Notes: generated by a model from the sequence alone, not told the origin. A stretch of DNA of 64,000 nucleotides from Holophagales bacterium (GCA_016716705.1 JADJVF010000009.1:1-64000); one strand, 5' to 3'. Positions 9,426 through 18,186 are shown, counted from the first letter of the stretch. Numbers and translations are program-made.

Positions 9426-10178
9426 TTACTTCCCGGCGGCGGGAGCGGCGGGGGCCGGGGCGCCCTTGCCGATGTCGAGGAGCTCGACGTCGAAGATGAG
9501 CGTCGCGCCCGGCTTGATCTTCGGCGGCGAGCCGGCGTCACCGTAGGCGAGGGCCGACGGGCAGACGAGCTGGGCCTTGCCGCCCTTCTTCATCAGGGCG
9601 ACGCCCTCCTGCCAGCAGGGGATCACGCCGCCGAGCGTGAACTCGGCCGGCTGTCCGCGCTGGACGGAGCTGTCGAAGACGGTGCCGTCGATGAGCTTGC
9701 CGGTGTAGTGGACCTTGACGGTGTCCTTCGCCGTGGGGCTGGCGCCCGTGCCGGCCGCCACCTCGGTGTAGATGAGACCGGAGGGCTTTTTCTGGGCGCC
9801 CTTCTCCGCGGCCGCCTTCGTCAGGAAGGCCTCGGACGCCACTTTCTCCTTCGCGGCGACGTTGCCGGCCCGTCCCTGCGCGAAAGCCTGGATCCTCGGG
9901 CCGAACTCCTCGAGGCTCACCTTCTTCTCCTTGCCCAGCGCCTCGTCGGACAGCCCGATCTTGAGCATTTCGAGATCGGCCGCCGAAAGGTCGAGCCCGG
10001 TCAGGTTGCGGCCCATCACGATCCCCATGGCGTAGAGGATCTTCTCGTCGTCGGTCTTCGGCTCGACGGCGGCGGGGGCTGCGGGGGCCGGGGCGGTGGC
10101 TCCGGCATCCTTCTGGCACCCGGCCAGGAACAGGGCGAGGACGAGGGCCGTAGAGGCCGACGTGCGGTTGCGGAACAT
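9426..10178 (-). CDS. FKBP-type peptidyl-prolyl isomerase, lipoprotein (FkpA/Mip-like)
   Basis: The 250-residue product catalyses cis-trans isomerisation of prolyl bonds in exported proteins. It starts with a lipoprotein signal ending in FLAGC (Cys 21), followed by an Ala/Pro linker. A helical dimerisation domain (about residues 42-125, DDEKILYAMGIVMGRNL) is typical of FkpA/Mip. The C-terminal FKBP domain has VKVHYTGKLIDGTVFDSS, the GVIPCWQEGVALMKKG block and ALAYG. An Ala/Pro tail follows. The ATG is preceded by AAAGGAGT. It stands alone, with a hairpin after it and the divergent TetR gene before it. Localisation to the periplasmic face of a membrane is inferred from the lipobox. Confidence 0.92.
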   Translation of the reverse strand: MFRNRTSASTALVLALFLAGCQKDAGATAPAPAAPAAVEPKTDDEKILYAMGIVMGRNLTGLDLSAADLEMLKIGLSDEALGKEKKVSLEEFGPRIQAFAQGRAGNVAAKEKVASEAFLTKAAAEKGAQKKPSGLIYTEVAAGTGASPTAKDTVKVHYTGKLIDGTVFDSSVQRGQPAEFTLGGVIPCWQEGVALMKKGGKAQLVCPSALAYGDAGSPPKIKPGATLIFDVELLDIGKGAPAPAAPAAGK

Positions 10179-10317
10179 CGAGGACTCCTTTCTAGTGGGC
10201 TCGGGGTCCGCAAGAGAAAGCCCGAACGGGCCGCCCGCGGGCGAGCGTCGGCGGATGCTACGCGGAATAAGGCTCGGCGTGAATCCAGGTTTCTCGCGAA
10301 AGAACGAACGGTCGTGC

Positions 10318-10323
10318 TATTTT
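10318..10323 (+). promoter_or_regulatory. -10-like TATTTT for the TetR gene (leaderless)
   Basis: TATTTT ends 6 bases before the GTG start at 10330, and there is no Shine-Dalgarno sequence between them. The same TAnnnT arrangement precedes several other genes in this window. No TTGACA-like box is evident. Confidence 0.4.
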
Positions 10324-10329
10324 GGGGCC

Positions 10330-10929
10330 GTGGGAAAAGGCGACACGACTCGCGAGGCGATTCTCCGGCACGCCGTCGGCCTCGCAAGCCGCGTCGGACT
10401 CTCGGGCCTTTCGATCGGGCGCCTCGCCCAGGAGCTCGATCTCTCCAAGAGCGGGCTCTTCTCCCACTTTCACTCCAAGGAAGCCCTCCAGCTCCAGGTC
10501 CTGGAATACGGGGCCGCCCGTTTCGTCGAGAACGTCGTCAGGCCCGCACTCGAAGCCCCGCGCGGCACCCCGCGCATCCAGGGACTCTTCGACCGGTGGC
10601 TGACCTGGTCTCAGTCGGACCCCCTCTCCGGCGGCTGCTTCTTCGTCGCGATGGTGACCGATCTCGACGGCCGCCCCGGGCCGAGCCGCGACCTTCTCGT
10701 GAGGCTCCAGCGGAGCTGGATGGACTTTCTCGCCGACCTGGCGAGGTCGGTCGTCCGGGAAGGTTCGTTCCGCCCCGACACCGACCCCGAGCAGTTCGCG
10801 AACGACATGTACGGCGTGATGCTCGCCTACCACCACGCGTCCCGTCTCCTGGACGACCCGGCCGCCGAGACCCGCGCCCGCCGCGCCCTCGCCGCGCTCG
10901 TGGACGCCTGCCGCACGGCGGATTCCTGA
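10330..10929 (+). CDS. TetR/AcrR family transcriptional regulator
   Basis: This 199-residue protein has an N-terminal helix-turn-helix (TREAILRHAVGLASRVGLSGLSIGRLAQELDLSKSGLFSHFHSKEALQLQVL), which is a textbook TetR DNA-binding domain. The C-terminal ligand domain contains SGGCFFVAMVTDLDGRPGPSR, as in the YsiA/TetR_C_13-like group. I chose the GTG at 10330 because family members begin 5-10 residues before the TREAIL motif; open sequence upstream is probably untranslated. It is divergent from the FKBP gene (150 bases between them) and followed 10 bases later by a small Cys-rich protein. The effector and targets are unknown; it may autoregulate the shared intergenic region. Confidence 0.9.
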   Translation: MGKGDTTREAILRHAVGLASRVGLSGLSIGRLAQELDLSKSGLFSHFHSKEALQLQVLEYGAARFVENVVRPALEAPRGTPRIQGLFDRWLTWSQSDPLSGGCFFVAMVTDLDGRPGPSRDLLVRLQRSWMDFLADLARSVVREGSFRPDTDPEQFANDMYGVMLAYHHASRLLDDPAAETRARRALAALVDACRTADS

Positions 10930-10939
10930 AAGGACACCC

Positions 10940-11209
10940 ATGAGCGCCGATCTTCCCGAACCCGGGATCCGCTCCAACGTCCCCCCGCGCAAGCGGTTCC
11001 GCTTCGCCCTCCCGTTCTTCCGCCGGGCGGGCGTGACGCCCCCCGTGACACCCCGGGTTCCCAGGCGCGTCGCGTGCGCGCGGGCCGGCTGCACGAACAC
11101 CGTCCTGGACGAGTGGGAGGAATCGGGCCTCCTCTGCGGCGAGTGCGCCCTCGAAGAGGACCTCTGCGATCGCGAGGCCCGCTGGGACCGGATGTACCCC
11201 GGCCGCTGA
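10940..11209 (+). CDS. Small Cys-rich protein, possible zinc ribbon
   Basis: The 89-residue product has a basic N-terminal half and a C-terminal cluster CARAGC ... CGECALEEDLC. The CxxxxC and CxxC pairs could form a treble-clef or zinc-ribbon site, although the pattern is not one I can name. AAAGGA stands 5 bases before the ATG. It follows the TetR gene closely and may be co-transcribed. I do not recognise the family, and no enzymatic motif is visible. Confidence 0.6.
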   Translation: MSADLPEPGIRSNVPPRKRFRFALPFFRRAGVTPPVTPRVPRRVACARAGCTNTVLDEWEESGLLCGECALEEDLCDREARWDRMYPGR

Positions 11210-11282
11210 GCCGGCCGGGCGGGCGCCCCCAGCCATCGGCGGGGCGCGGGCCTCCGCCGCCGCCCCCCGGCGGCGGGCCTGC

Positions 11283-11288
11283 TATCGT
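11283..11288 (+). promoter_or_regulatory. -10-like TATCGT for the ABC-F gene
   Basis: TATCGT lies 11 bases before the ATG at 11300 in an otherwise GC-only stretch with no Shine-Dalgarno sequence. It fits the TAnnnT pattern seen before other genes here. Confidence 0.35.
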
Positions 11289-11299
11289 CCGCCGCCCGC

Positions 11300-12933
11300 A
11301 TGATCTCCTTCTCGAAAGTCTCCAAGCAGTACGGCCGGCAGATCCTCTTCGTCGACGCCTCGTTCCAGCTCAACCCGGGCGAGAAGGCGGGCCTCGTCGG
11401 CCCGAACGGCGCCGGCAAGACCACCGTCTTCCGGATGATCACCGGCGAGGAGCACCCCGACGACGGGGACGTCTCCGTCCCGAAGAAGCTCTCCATCGGC
11501 TACTTCCGTCAGGACGTCGAGGAGATGTCGGGCCGGTCGGTCCTCGAGGAGGCGATCGCCGGGAGCGGCCGGCTCGGCGACCTGCACCACGAGCTGATGG
11601 ACCTCGAGCACGCCCTCTCCGACCCGGAGCGGGCCGACGAGATGGAGAAGGTCCTCGAGCGCTACGGCGAGGTGCAGCACGAGTACCAGCAGCGGGGCGG
11701 CTACGAGCTCGAGGCGAAGGCGAAGGAGATCCTCCAGGGGCTCGGCTTCCCCGACGAGGTGATCGACGGCGACGTCGGCGCCCTCTCGGGCGGCTGGAAG
11801 ATGCGCGTGGCGATGGCCCGGATCCTCCTCGGCAAGCCCGACGTCCTCCTGATGGACGAGCCGACGAACCACCTCGACATCGAGTCGATCCTCTGGCTCG
11901 AGCGGTTCCTCCACGACTACCCCGGCGCGCTCCTGATGACGAGCCACGACCGCGACTTCATGAACCGCGTCGTCGACCGGATCGTGGAGGTGGACGGGGG
12001 CGAGATCTTCACCTGGACCGGCGACTACGACTTCTACGAGCGCGAGCGCGGCCTGCGCGAGGCGCAGCGCGAGGCCTCCTACGCCCGGCAGCAGGCGATG
12101 TTCGCCAAGGAGCAGCGCTTCATCGAGCGCTTCTCGACCCACGCGGCCAAGGCCGCGCAGGTGCAGAGCCGCGTGAAGAAGCTCGAGAAGATCGAGCAGC
12201 TCGAGCTCCCCCGCCGCCGCAAGGTCGTGCGGTTCGACTTCCGGCAGCCGCCGCGCTCGGGCGACGACGTCGTGGCGCTCACGGGGGTCGGCAAGCGCTA
12301 CGGCTCGCGCACCGTCTACGACGGCTTCGACTTCCTCGTCCGGCGCGGCGAGCGCTGGTGCGTCATGGGGCGGAACGGGGCCGGGAAGTCGACGCTCCTG
12401 AAGATGGTGTCGGGGGCGCTGGCCCCGGACTCGGGGACCGTCAAGCTCGGCGCTTCGCTCAAGCTCGGCTACTTCGCCCAGCAGTCTCTCGACCTGCTCG
12501 ACCCCTCGCTGACGGTGATCGAGCAGCTCCAGAAGGACTTCGCGATGGAGGGGCTCGGCGTCCTTCGGACCCTCGCCGGGGCGTTCCAGTTTTCCGGGGA
12601 CGACATCGACAAGCCGGTCCGCGTCCTCTCGGGGGCGAGAAGTCCCGGCTCGTCCTGGCGCGGATGCTCTTCGACCCGCCGAACTTCCTCGTCCTGGACG
12701 AGCCGACGAACCACCTCGACCTCGCCACGAAGGAGATGCTCGTGGAGGCGCTCCACGGCTTCGAGGGGACGATGCTCTTCGTCTCGCACGACCGGACGTT
12801 CCTGAGGGGCCTGGCGAACAGGGTCCTGGAGATCGGCGGCGAGGACGGCTCGGGAAAGCCCGTGACGTACGACGGCAGCTACGAGGAGTACGTTTCACGG
12901 TCGGGCCACGAGGCGCCCGGCGTCCACGCGTAG
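11300..12933 (+). CDS. ABC-F family ATPase (frameshift at 12631-12635)
   Basis: ABC-F proteins are soluble twin-ATPase factors that act on the ribosome. The first nucleotide-binding domain has GPNGAGKTT (about residue 34), ALSGGWKMRVAMARIL and LLMDEPTNHLDIESI. A charged linker follows (residues about 245-320), then the second domain with GRNGAGKSTLLK (about residue 355). At LSGG the frame is lost in a run of five G (12631-12635) where six are needed; the other frame continues with EKSRLVLARMLF, LVLDEPTNHLDLATKEML and a natural stop at 12933. The corrected length is about 544 residues, typical of Uup/YbiT-type members. Its last 13 codons are duplicated at 14094-14132. Confidence 0.92.
12895..12933 (+). 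repeat. Direct repeat copy 1 (3' end of ABC-F gene)
   Basis: These 39 bases are the last 12 codons and stop of the ABC-F gene. They recur at 14094-14132 with 36 of 39 bases identical, and all three differences fall at third codon positions and are silent. The pair encloses the M35-like gene. Confidence 0.8.
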
Positions 12934-12976
12934 GCAGATCCACCCGCGCGCGAAGGGCGCGCAGGTTCCTGCGCCG

Positions 12977-13978
12977 TCAGAGCTTGTGTCCGCCCGGCCG
13001 GAAGAGGTAGTGCCGGGAGACCTCCCACGCGTACTGCGAATAGCTGTCGGCGTTGCGCACGGCCTTCTGCGGAGGGAGGTTCTCGTAACCCGTCTTGTGC
13101 GCGTACGCGTGGTCGTAGATGGCGTCCATCGTCCCGCCGAGAGCGCCGACGAAGTGTCCGAGCTCATGGACCATGACGTACACGATGGTGTCGTGGTCGT
13201 AGGCGACCAACCGCCGGCAGAGGTAGATCCGGTCCAGGTAGACCTTCTTCTTCTTCTCGATCTGGGCGACGTTCCTGAGGTGGAAGTAGCCGCCTGCAAA
13301 GGCGTAGGCGAAGGACGGATCGGGCGGTTCACCAGGATCGTCCTCGAAGATCCAGAGTCCCGCGGGAACGTGACCGATGGCGACCTGCATCCGCGAGAAG
13401 GCGGCGTCGATGAACTCGGCGTCAGCGAGCGGGTTGGCCGACTTGTCGAGATGGAAGTGCCGGTTGACGATTGCGGCCGCTGCCGCGCGCATCGATCCGA
13501 ACAGCCCGTCGGTGCCACCCAGCTCCGGGTCGAAGGCGAGGCGGGCGGTTGCGAGGTGCGCTCGCGCCGTCGCGATCAGGCGAAGCGCGTCCGGGATGGC
13601 CTCCGCGGCCTCCGGAGCGAGGTTCGGCTTCCACCCCGGGATCTCGTCGAAAGCCTCCAGCTTTCGGAGCGACTTCTGGCCGGGGTCGACCCGGCCGTCG
13701 GAGGAGCCGAACTGCCTCGTCTGGAATTGACGGATCGCGCCAACCGTCTTCGGACCGCAGATCCCGTCCTCGACGAGCTTCGGAATCGGCCCGCCCTCAC
13801 TTGCCGGGACACGGTTCAGCAGACGCTGCACGGTGAGCACGTCGCCGTGGCGGTTCGGGGCCCCCACCCCGACGGAGGCGGATAGCGTGACCGCCCCTCC
13901 GCTGGCGGCAACATCCAGGTCGACTGGTTTTGTCGAGCACGTTCCGTCCAGATTCAGGCGCCGGAAACCTACGGACAC
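12977..13978 (-). CDS. Peptidoglycan-binding-like domain plus M35-like zinc metallopeptidase
   Basis: The 333-residue protein has no clear signal peptide. Residues about 45-80 (GDVLTVQRLLNRVPASEGG ... DGICGPKTVGAIRQFQ) match a PG_binding_1 repeat. The C-terminal part holds HELGH (about residue 272), then GGTMDAIYDHAYAH and NADSYSQYAWEV. This HExxH plus GTxDxxY plus ADSY pattern is that of the aspzincin/lysine-specific M35 group, where an aspartate is the third zinc ligand. I chose the GTG at 13978, with GGGTGAGG 6 bases before it. It is oriented against its flanking genes and sits between two copies of the ABC-F 3' end, which suggests acquisition. Target and export route are unknown; it could be a secreted effector or toxin. 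Confidence 0.75.
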   Translation of the reverse strand: MSVGFRRLNLDGTCSTKPVDLDVAASGGAVTLSASVGVGAPNRHGDVLTVQRLLNRVPASEGGPIPKLVEDGICGPKTVGAIRQFQTRQFGSSDGRVDPGQKSLRKLEAFDEIPGWKPNLAPEAAEAIPDALRLIATARAHLATARLAFDPELGGTDGLFGSMRAAAAAIVNRHFHLDKSANPLADAEFIDAAFSRMQVAIGHVPAGLWIFEDDPGEPPDPSFAYAFAGGYFHLRNVAQIEKKKKVYLDRIYLCRRLVAYDHDTIVYVMVHELGHFVGALGGTMDAIYDHAYAHKTGYENLPPQKAVRNADSYSQYAWEVSRHYLFRPGGHKL

Positions 13979-14093
13979 GACCCACCTCACCCTGAATGTT
14001 GAATGTGCGAAACCTAGCAGAGGGTCGAGGTCCGAAGCTGTAACGGGCGTCACAGCTCGACCCTGTCGGCTGGACCCGTCTTCGACGCTCGCC

Positions 14094-14132
14094 TCGCGGT
14101 CGGGGCACGAGGCGCCGGGCGTCCACGCGTAG
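14094..14132 (+). repeat. Direct repeat copy 2 (orphan ABC-F 3' end)
   Basis: This copy of the ABC-F C-terminal codons (encoding SRSGHEAPGVHA and TAG) has no ABC-F body before it. It differs from copy 1 at three silent positions (TCA/TCG, GGC/GGG, CCC/CCG). Sequences on both sides of the 39 bases are unrelated between the copies. Confidence 0.8.
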
Positions 14133-14167
14133 AGACCATCTCCGGACGCTCGTGTAGCCTTGCGGAC

Positions 14168-14533
14168 ATGTCCGATCCTCGCGTCTTCTTCGCCGCCGAG
14201 AGAACCCTCCTCGCCTGGATCCGGACCGGGCTGACCGTCATGGCTTTCGGCTTTCTCGTGGCGCGTTTCGGGCTCTTTCTCCGCCTCCTGTCGGCCCAGC
14301 TCGGCGCGGAGGCGCACGCGCCGCGGCTCGCGCCGCTCTCTGGTGCGATCGGGGTCCTCCTGGTCCTCGCCGGAACCGCCTCGATCCTCCTGGCAGCACG
14401 CGAGCACCGCGCCTTTCTCCGGACTCTCCCGGCGGAGGACCGCCCCGCCGGCCGCGACGGCCGGCTCCACGAGGGGCTCGCGACGCTCCTCGGGGTTCTG
14501 GGCATCCTCCTGACGGTCTATCTCGTCCTCTGA
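14168..14533 (+). CDS. DUF202 membrane protein
   Basis: The 121-residue product has the DUF202 signature at its start (FAAERTLLAWIRTGLTVMAFGFLVARFG). A second membrane segment follows around residues 58-78, and a third at the C-terminus (LATLLGVLGILLTVYLVL). Homologues such as YidH are small inner-membrane proteins of unknown function. There is no Shine-Dalgarno sequence; TAGCCT at 14155-14160 ends 7 bases before the ATG, as for a leaderless transcript. Before the 12.9-14.1 kb insertion it would have lain directly behind the ABC-F gene. Confidence 0.85.
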   Translation: MSDPRVFFAAERTLLAWIRTGLTVMAFGFLVARFGLFLRLLSAQLGAEAHAPRLAPLSGAIGVLLVLAGTASILLAAREHRAFLRTLPAEDRPAGRDGRLHEGLATLLGVLGILLTVYLVL

Positions 14534-14832
14534 TCCCGACGGTGGCCCGCTGAGCCGGCTCCGCTCGGGAAGCGGATTTCGTGCGCGTAAAGGCCCCGGT
14601 GTAAGTCCTTCAGCGCGGGATGAACCGGTTACGACGGGGCGGGCGACGGCTCTCGGGACGGAGGCCTTCCCTCGCGCGTCTCGAGGCGAGGGTGTCGTGG
14701 CACAGCCGTTGCTGGAAGCCTCGCAAGGAATCTCCGTCCCTCTGGCGCGACCGTTCCGGTCGCCGTCACCCCGCGAGAAGCGGATCGGAGACGGAATCAG
14801 CCACGCGCCTCGCGGCGCGGAAGGAGCACACG
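14534..14832 (+). other. 299-base non-coding stretch before the dodecin gene
   Basis: No credible gene lies here; the open frame that crosses it has no family features. It begins with GC-rich sequence after DUF202 and ends with the dodecin ribosome-binding site. I looked for the conserved cores of the FMN and cobalamin riboswitches, because dodecin binds flavin, and did not find them. It probably holds the dodecin promoter, which I cannot place. Confidence 0.5.
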
Positions 14833-15036
14833 ATGTCGATCGCCAAGGTCACCGAGATCACCTCCACGTCGCCCACCAGCTTCGAGGACGCCCTCCAGAA
14901 GGGCCTCTTCCGGGCGAGCAAGACGCTCCGCCAGATCCGGAGCGCCTGGATCAAGGAGCAGCAGGTGCGCGTGGAGGCGGGAAAAATCACCGAGTACCAG
15001 GTGAACATGATGGTCACCTTCGTACTGGACGACTAG
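14833..15036 (+). CDS. Dodecin
   Basis: Dodecins are small dodecameric proteins that store or buffer flavins (riboflavin, FMN) in the cytosol. The 67 residues follow the family closely: an N-terminal VTEITSTSPTSFEDAL strand and helix, then IRSAWIKEQQVRVEAGKITEYQVNMMVTFVLDD. The tryptophan that stacks on the flavin is present in SAWIKEQ. The ATG is preceded by GGAAGGAG. The gene stands alone and converges on the RNB gene. No flavin-biosynthesis gene is nearby. Confidence 0.93.
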   Translation: MSIAKVTEITSTSPTSFEDALQKGLFRASKTLRQIRSAWIKEQQVRVEAGKITEYQVNMMVTFVLDD

Positions 15037-15127
15037 GGACCGGCCGCGGCGCGGGCCTTCGGGGTCGCCGGACGGCGGCCCGATCGGAAGGCTCGCACCT
15101 CTCTCCCGTCCTCCCGCGGCGCCGCTC

Positions 15128-16601
15128 CTATCGCGCGCGCGCGAAGTCGATGAACCCGCGCTCCACGTCGGTCGACAGGAGAGTGACCGTCACCCGGTCC
15201 CCGACGTCCAGCCCGGCCTGCCCGCGCTCGACCCGGCCTTCGACCGGGGGCGAGAAGATCCTCACCCAGGTCCCCTTCTCGCTGGCCCCGGTGACGACCC
15301 CGTCGAAGCGGTCGCCGATCCGCGCGGAGAGGAGGAGCGCCGCCGCCGACTTCCGAAGGTGCCTCTCGACCTTGTTGGCGTCGTTCTCCTTCTCGGTGCA
15401 GTGCCGCGCCAGGTCGTCGAGCGCGGCGGCCGTGTAGGGAGAGGGCGAGCCGGCCAGGGCCGCCTTCAGGAGCCGCTGCGTGAGAAGGTCGGGGTAGCGG
15501 CGGTTCGGCGCGGTGGAGTGCGTGTAGTCCTTCACGGCGAGGCCGAAGTGCCCGGGGGCGTCTTCGCCCGGCCTCTCGACGGCGTACACGCCGGCCCCCA
15601 TGAGCTTCACGATCACGAGGGAGAGGTCCGGGAAGCGGAGGGGGTCGGCCTTCCGGCGCTTCGCCAGGAACAGGGCGAGCGCGCGGCTGTCGGGCTCCGC
15701 GGGGAGCGCCTCGCCGTACTCGGCCGCGACCGCGACGATCCGCGCCCAGCGCGCCGGCTCCCGCACCACGCGGCGGAGGGAGGGAAGGCCCCTTTCCTCC
15801 AGGAAGCGCGCCGTGGCGCCGTTCGCGGCCACCATCAGGTTCTCGATGAGCTCCTTGGAGCGGCTCGGCTCCTGCGGCGCGAGGTCGACGAGCTTGTCCC
15901 CGTCGAAGACGGGGCGCGACTCGGTCGACTGCAGGACGAGGGCGCCCTCTTCGAGCCGGACCGCCTTCAACGCCTGCGCCGCCTCGTCCTGCATCCGGAC
16001 CTGCTCCTCCATCCCCGGAGTCGCTCCCGATCCGCTCGGGCATCGGCCCTTCGCCGTCCAGCCAGGCCGCGACCGCGTCGTAGGTGAGGCGGGCGTGGTT
16101 CCTCACGCGGGCGCGGGTCACGCTCGAGCTCGTGACGGCGCCGGAGGGCTCGACGACCATCTCGACGACGAGCGCGAGGCGGTCCCCGTCCTCGTTCAGC
16201 GAGGTCAGGTCGTAGGAGAGCCGCTCGGGAAGCATCGGGAACGTGCCGCCCGCCGTGTAGATCGACGTCGTGTTCGTCCGGGCGTGGCCGTCCGCCTTCG
16301 AGCCGTCGCCGACACGCGCGTCGACGTCGGCGATCGCGACGAAGAGCCGGATCGCTCCCCCGGGGAGCCTCTCGGCGGCCGAGACCTGGTCGAGATCGCG
16401 CGAGTCGTCGTTGTCGATCGAGAACCAGGGGAGCCCGGTCAGGTCCCGGACGGCTCCGTCTCCCCCGGCGGCGTGCGGGTCGAGCGCGTCCACCTCGGCG
16501 AGGACGGCCGGCTCGAAGTCGGGAGCGAACCCGCGCTCGCGCATCGCCCGGTGCGCGATGGCGGCGAGGTCGTGGCGTTGGCTCGAAGCGTGCTGGCTCA
16601 T
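15128..16601 (-). CDS. RNB-domain exoribonuclease, RNase II/R type (frameshift near 16013-16018)
   Basis: The RNB domain degrades RNA from the 3' end. The N-terminal frame carries the catalytic aspartate cluster FSIDNDDSRDLDQVS, followed by RLFVAIADVDARV and SIYTAGGTFPMLPERLSYDL. After RIGSDSG the frame is lost in a CCCC run, and the next frame resumes at MEEQVRMQDEA. It continues through VKDYTHSTAPNRRYPDLLTQR, the conserved RNB block that lines the RNA channel, to a C-terminal S1-like strand set. Joined length is about 490 residues. It lacks the long cold-shock N-terminus of E. coli RNase R, so it belongs to the short bacterial RNB proteins. No Shine-Dalgarno sequence precedes the ATG at 16601. 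Confidence 0.88.
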
Positions 16602-16789
16602 GGCAGCAGTATGCGGCGTGGGCGTCCCGAGCGTCCGGTCGCTCGCGGCGGAACGCGGTTTGCTTGTGGAGAGGCAAGGCGCGCCTCGCCTCCAGGATGA
16701 GGAGGCGCATGCCGGATAGACTTCCCGGGTTCGTGGCATCCGGCCACGGTCGCCGGGATCGGACCAACCGACGCAAAGGAGAAGAACCC

Positions 16790-17392
16790 ATGGGCAAGAA
16801 GATCGGACTGGGCTGCCTGGGCCTCGGCCTCGTGGCCCTGCTCGCCGTCGCGGCGTTCGGGGTCTCGGCCTACAACGGCCTCGTGTCGCTCGACCAGGCG
16901 GTGCAGGCCCAGTGGGCGCAGGTGGAGAACGTCTACCAGCGGCGCGCCGACCTCGTCCCGAACCTCGTGGAGACCGTGAAGGGGGCCGCCGCGTTCGAGA
17001 AGGACACCTTCACGGCGGTCACCGAGGCGCGCTCGAAGGTCGGGCAGATCAACGCCGCCGGCATCGCGAACGACCCCGCGGCCTTCGCGAAGTTCCAGCA
17101 GGCGCAGGACGGCCTCTCGTCCGCGCTGTCGCGCCTCATGGTCGTCGTGGAGAAGTACCCCGACCTCAAGGCGACGCAGAACTTCCGCGACCTGCAGGCG
17201 CAGCTCGAGGGGACGGAGAACCGGATCGCCGTGGAGCGGATGCGCTTCAACGAGACGGCCCAGGCCTTCAACACGAAGCGGATGAGCTTCCCCACCGTGA
17301 TGATCGCCGGGTTCTTCGGGAGCCGCTTCAACGAGAAGGTCTATTTCAAGGCGCAGGCCGGCGCCGACACCGCGCCGGCGGTGAAGTTCTAG
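16790..17392 (+). CDS. LemA family protein
   Basis: LemA proteins are anchored by one N-terminal membrane helix and have a long helical bundle outside it. Here residues about 8-28 form the helix (LGCLGLGLVALLAVAAFGVSA). The family hallmark YNGLVSLDQAVQAQWAQVENVYQRRADLVPNLVETVKG follows, then the late RFNETAQAFNT and FPTVMIAGFFG blocks. Length is 200 residues. AAAGGAGAAG precedes the ATG. It is the first gene of a LemA-TPM-TPM set, an association seen in many bacteria; the exact role is unknown, but it is often linked to envelope processes. Confidence 0.93.
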   Translation: MGKKIGLGCLGLGLVALLAVAAFGVSAYNGLVSLDQAVQAQWAQVENVYQRRADLVPNLVETVKGAAAFEKDTFTAVTEARSKVGQINAAGIANDPAAFAKFQQAQDGLSSALSRLMVVVEKYPDLKATQNFRDLQAQLEGTENRIAVERMRFNETAQAFNTKRMSFPTVMIAGFFGSRFNEKVYFKAQAGADTAPAVKF

Positions 17393-17444
17393 AACCCAGG
17401 AAAGAGAGGGCGGGTTCTGCCCGGTGACCCGCTCGCGGGACACG

Positions 17445-18179
17445 ATGAAACGACTCCTCGCCGGACTGCTGCTCCTCGCGGCGTCCCTGGCCGCCCTCGC
17501 GGCCGAGGCGCCGCTGCCGGCGCCGCCGGCGCGCTGGGCGACGGACGAGGCGGGGTTCCTCTCGGCCGGAGGGCTCGCCCGCCTGGACGCGCGGCTCCAG
17601 GGTTTCGAGCGCGCGACCGGGAACCAGGTCCTCGTCTGGATCGGCGACACCACGGGTCCGACTCCGGTCGAGGACTGGGCCGTCAGGACCTTCCAGGCCT
17701 GGAAGGTCGGCCGGAAGGGCCTCGACGACGGGCTCGTCGTCTTCGTCCTCGCGAAGGACCGGAAGATCCGGATCGAGGTGGGCTACGGGCTGGAGGAGAA
17801 GGTCCCCGACGCCGTCGCCTCCCGCGTCATCCGCGAAGTCATCGCTCCGCGCATCCAGGCCGGCGACCCGGACGGAGCGCTCGAGGCCGGTGTCGGCGCG
17901 CTCCTCGGGGCGATCCGCCCGGACCTCGCCGGCGGCGGCCTGGCGCCCTCTCCCGCGGGCCCGTCACCCCAGGCGCGCCGCCTGACCCCGCTCCAGCTCG
18001 TCTTCGCGGGACTGCTCGTCGTGGGGTTCCTGGTCCTTCTCGTGACGAACCCCGGCCTTGCGCTCTACCTCCTCGTCAGCATCCTCTCCGGGGGCCGGGG
18101 AGGAGGCGGTGGCGGAGGCGGAGGATTCTCGGGCGGCGGCGGGCGTTCCGGTGGCGGCGGCGCGACGGGAGGATGGTGA
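17445..18179 (+). CDS. TPM-domain protein with glycine-rich tail (YgcG-like)
   Basis: The product starts with a cleavable signal peptide (MKRLLAGLLLLAASLAALAAEA). The TPM domain follows (ARWATDEAGFLSAGGLARLDARLQ ... QVLVWIGDTTG ... KGLDDGLVVFVLAKDRKIRIEVGYGLEEKVPDAVASRVI). A hydrophobic segment then lies at about residues 188-215, and the end is a glycine/serine-rich tail. The ATG at 17445 is preferred over a GTG at 17424 because it begins the signal peptide directly. TPM proteins in photosystem repair have phosphatase activity; in bacteria the role is uncertain. The domain faces outward. It lies 52 bases after lemA and 7 bases before a second TPM gene. Confidence 0.88.
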   Translation: MKRLLAGLLLLAASLAALAAEAPLPAPPARWATDEAGFLSAGGLARLDARLQGFERATGNQVLVWIGDTTGPTPVEDWAVRTFQAWKVGRKGLDDGLVVFVLAKDRKIRIEVGYGLEEKVPDAVASRVIREVIAPRIQAGDPDGALEAGVGALLGAIRPDLAGGGLAPSPAGPSPQARRLTPLQLVFAGLLVVGFLVLLVTNPGLALYLLVSILSGGRGGGGGGGGGFSGGGGRSGGGGATGGW

Positions 18180-18186
18180 GGTCCCG

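Noticed and set aside
9299..9541. Polyproline open frame across the G tract
   Set aside because: It is a direct translation of the homopolymer and has no homology-like features.
12895..14132. Insertion sequence carrying the M35-like gene
   Set aside because: There is no transposase, no terminal inverted repeat and the flanking repeats are a coding 3' end rather than a short random target duplication; treated instead as an integrative islet or remnant.
14534..14832. FMN or cobalamin riboswitch before dodecin
   Set aside because: The conserved core sequences of these classes could not be found.
14833..15127. GC-rich inverted repeats after dodecin as a terminator
   Set aside because: Only a 6-bp stem with a long loop could be drawn between the convergent dodecin and RNB genes, which is too weak to annotate.
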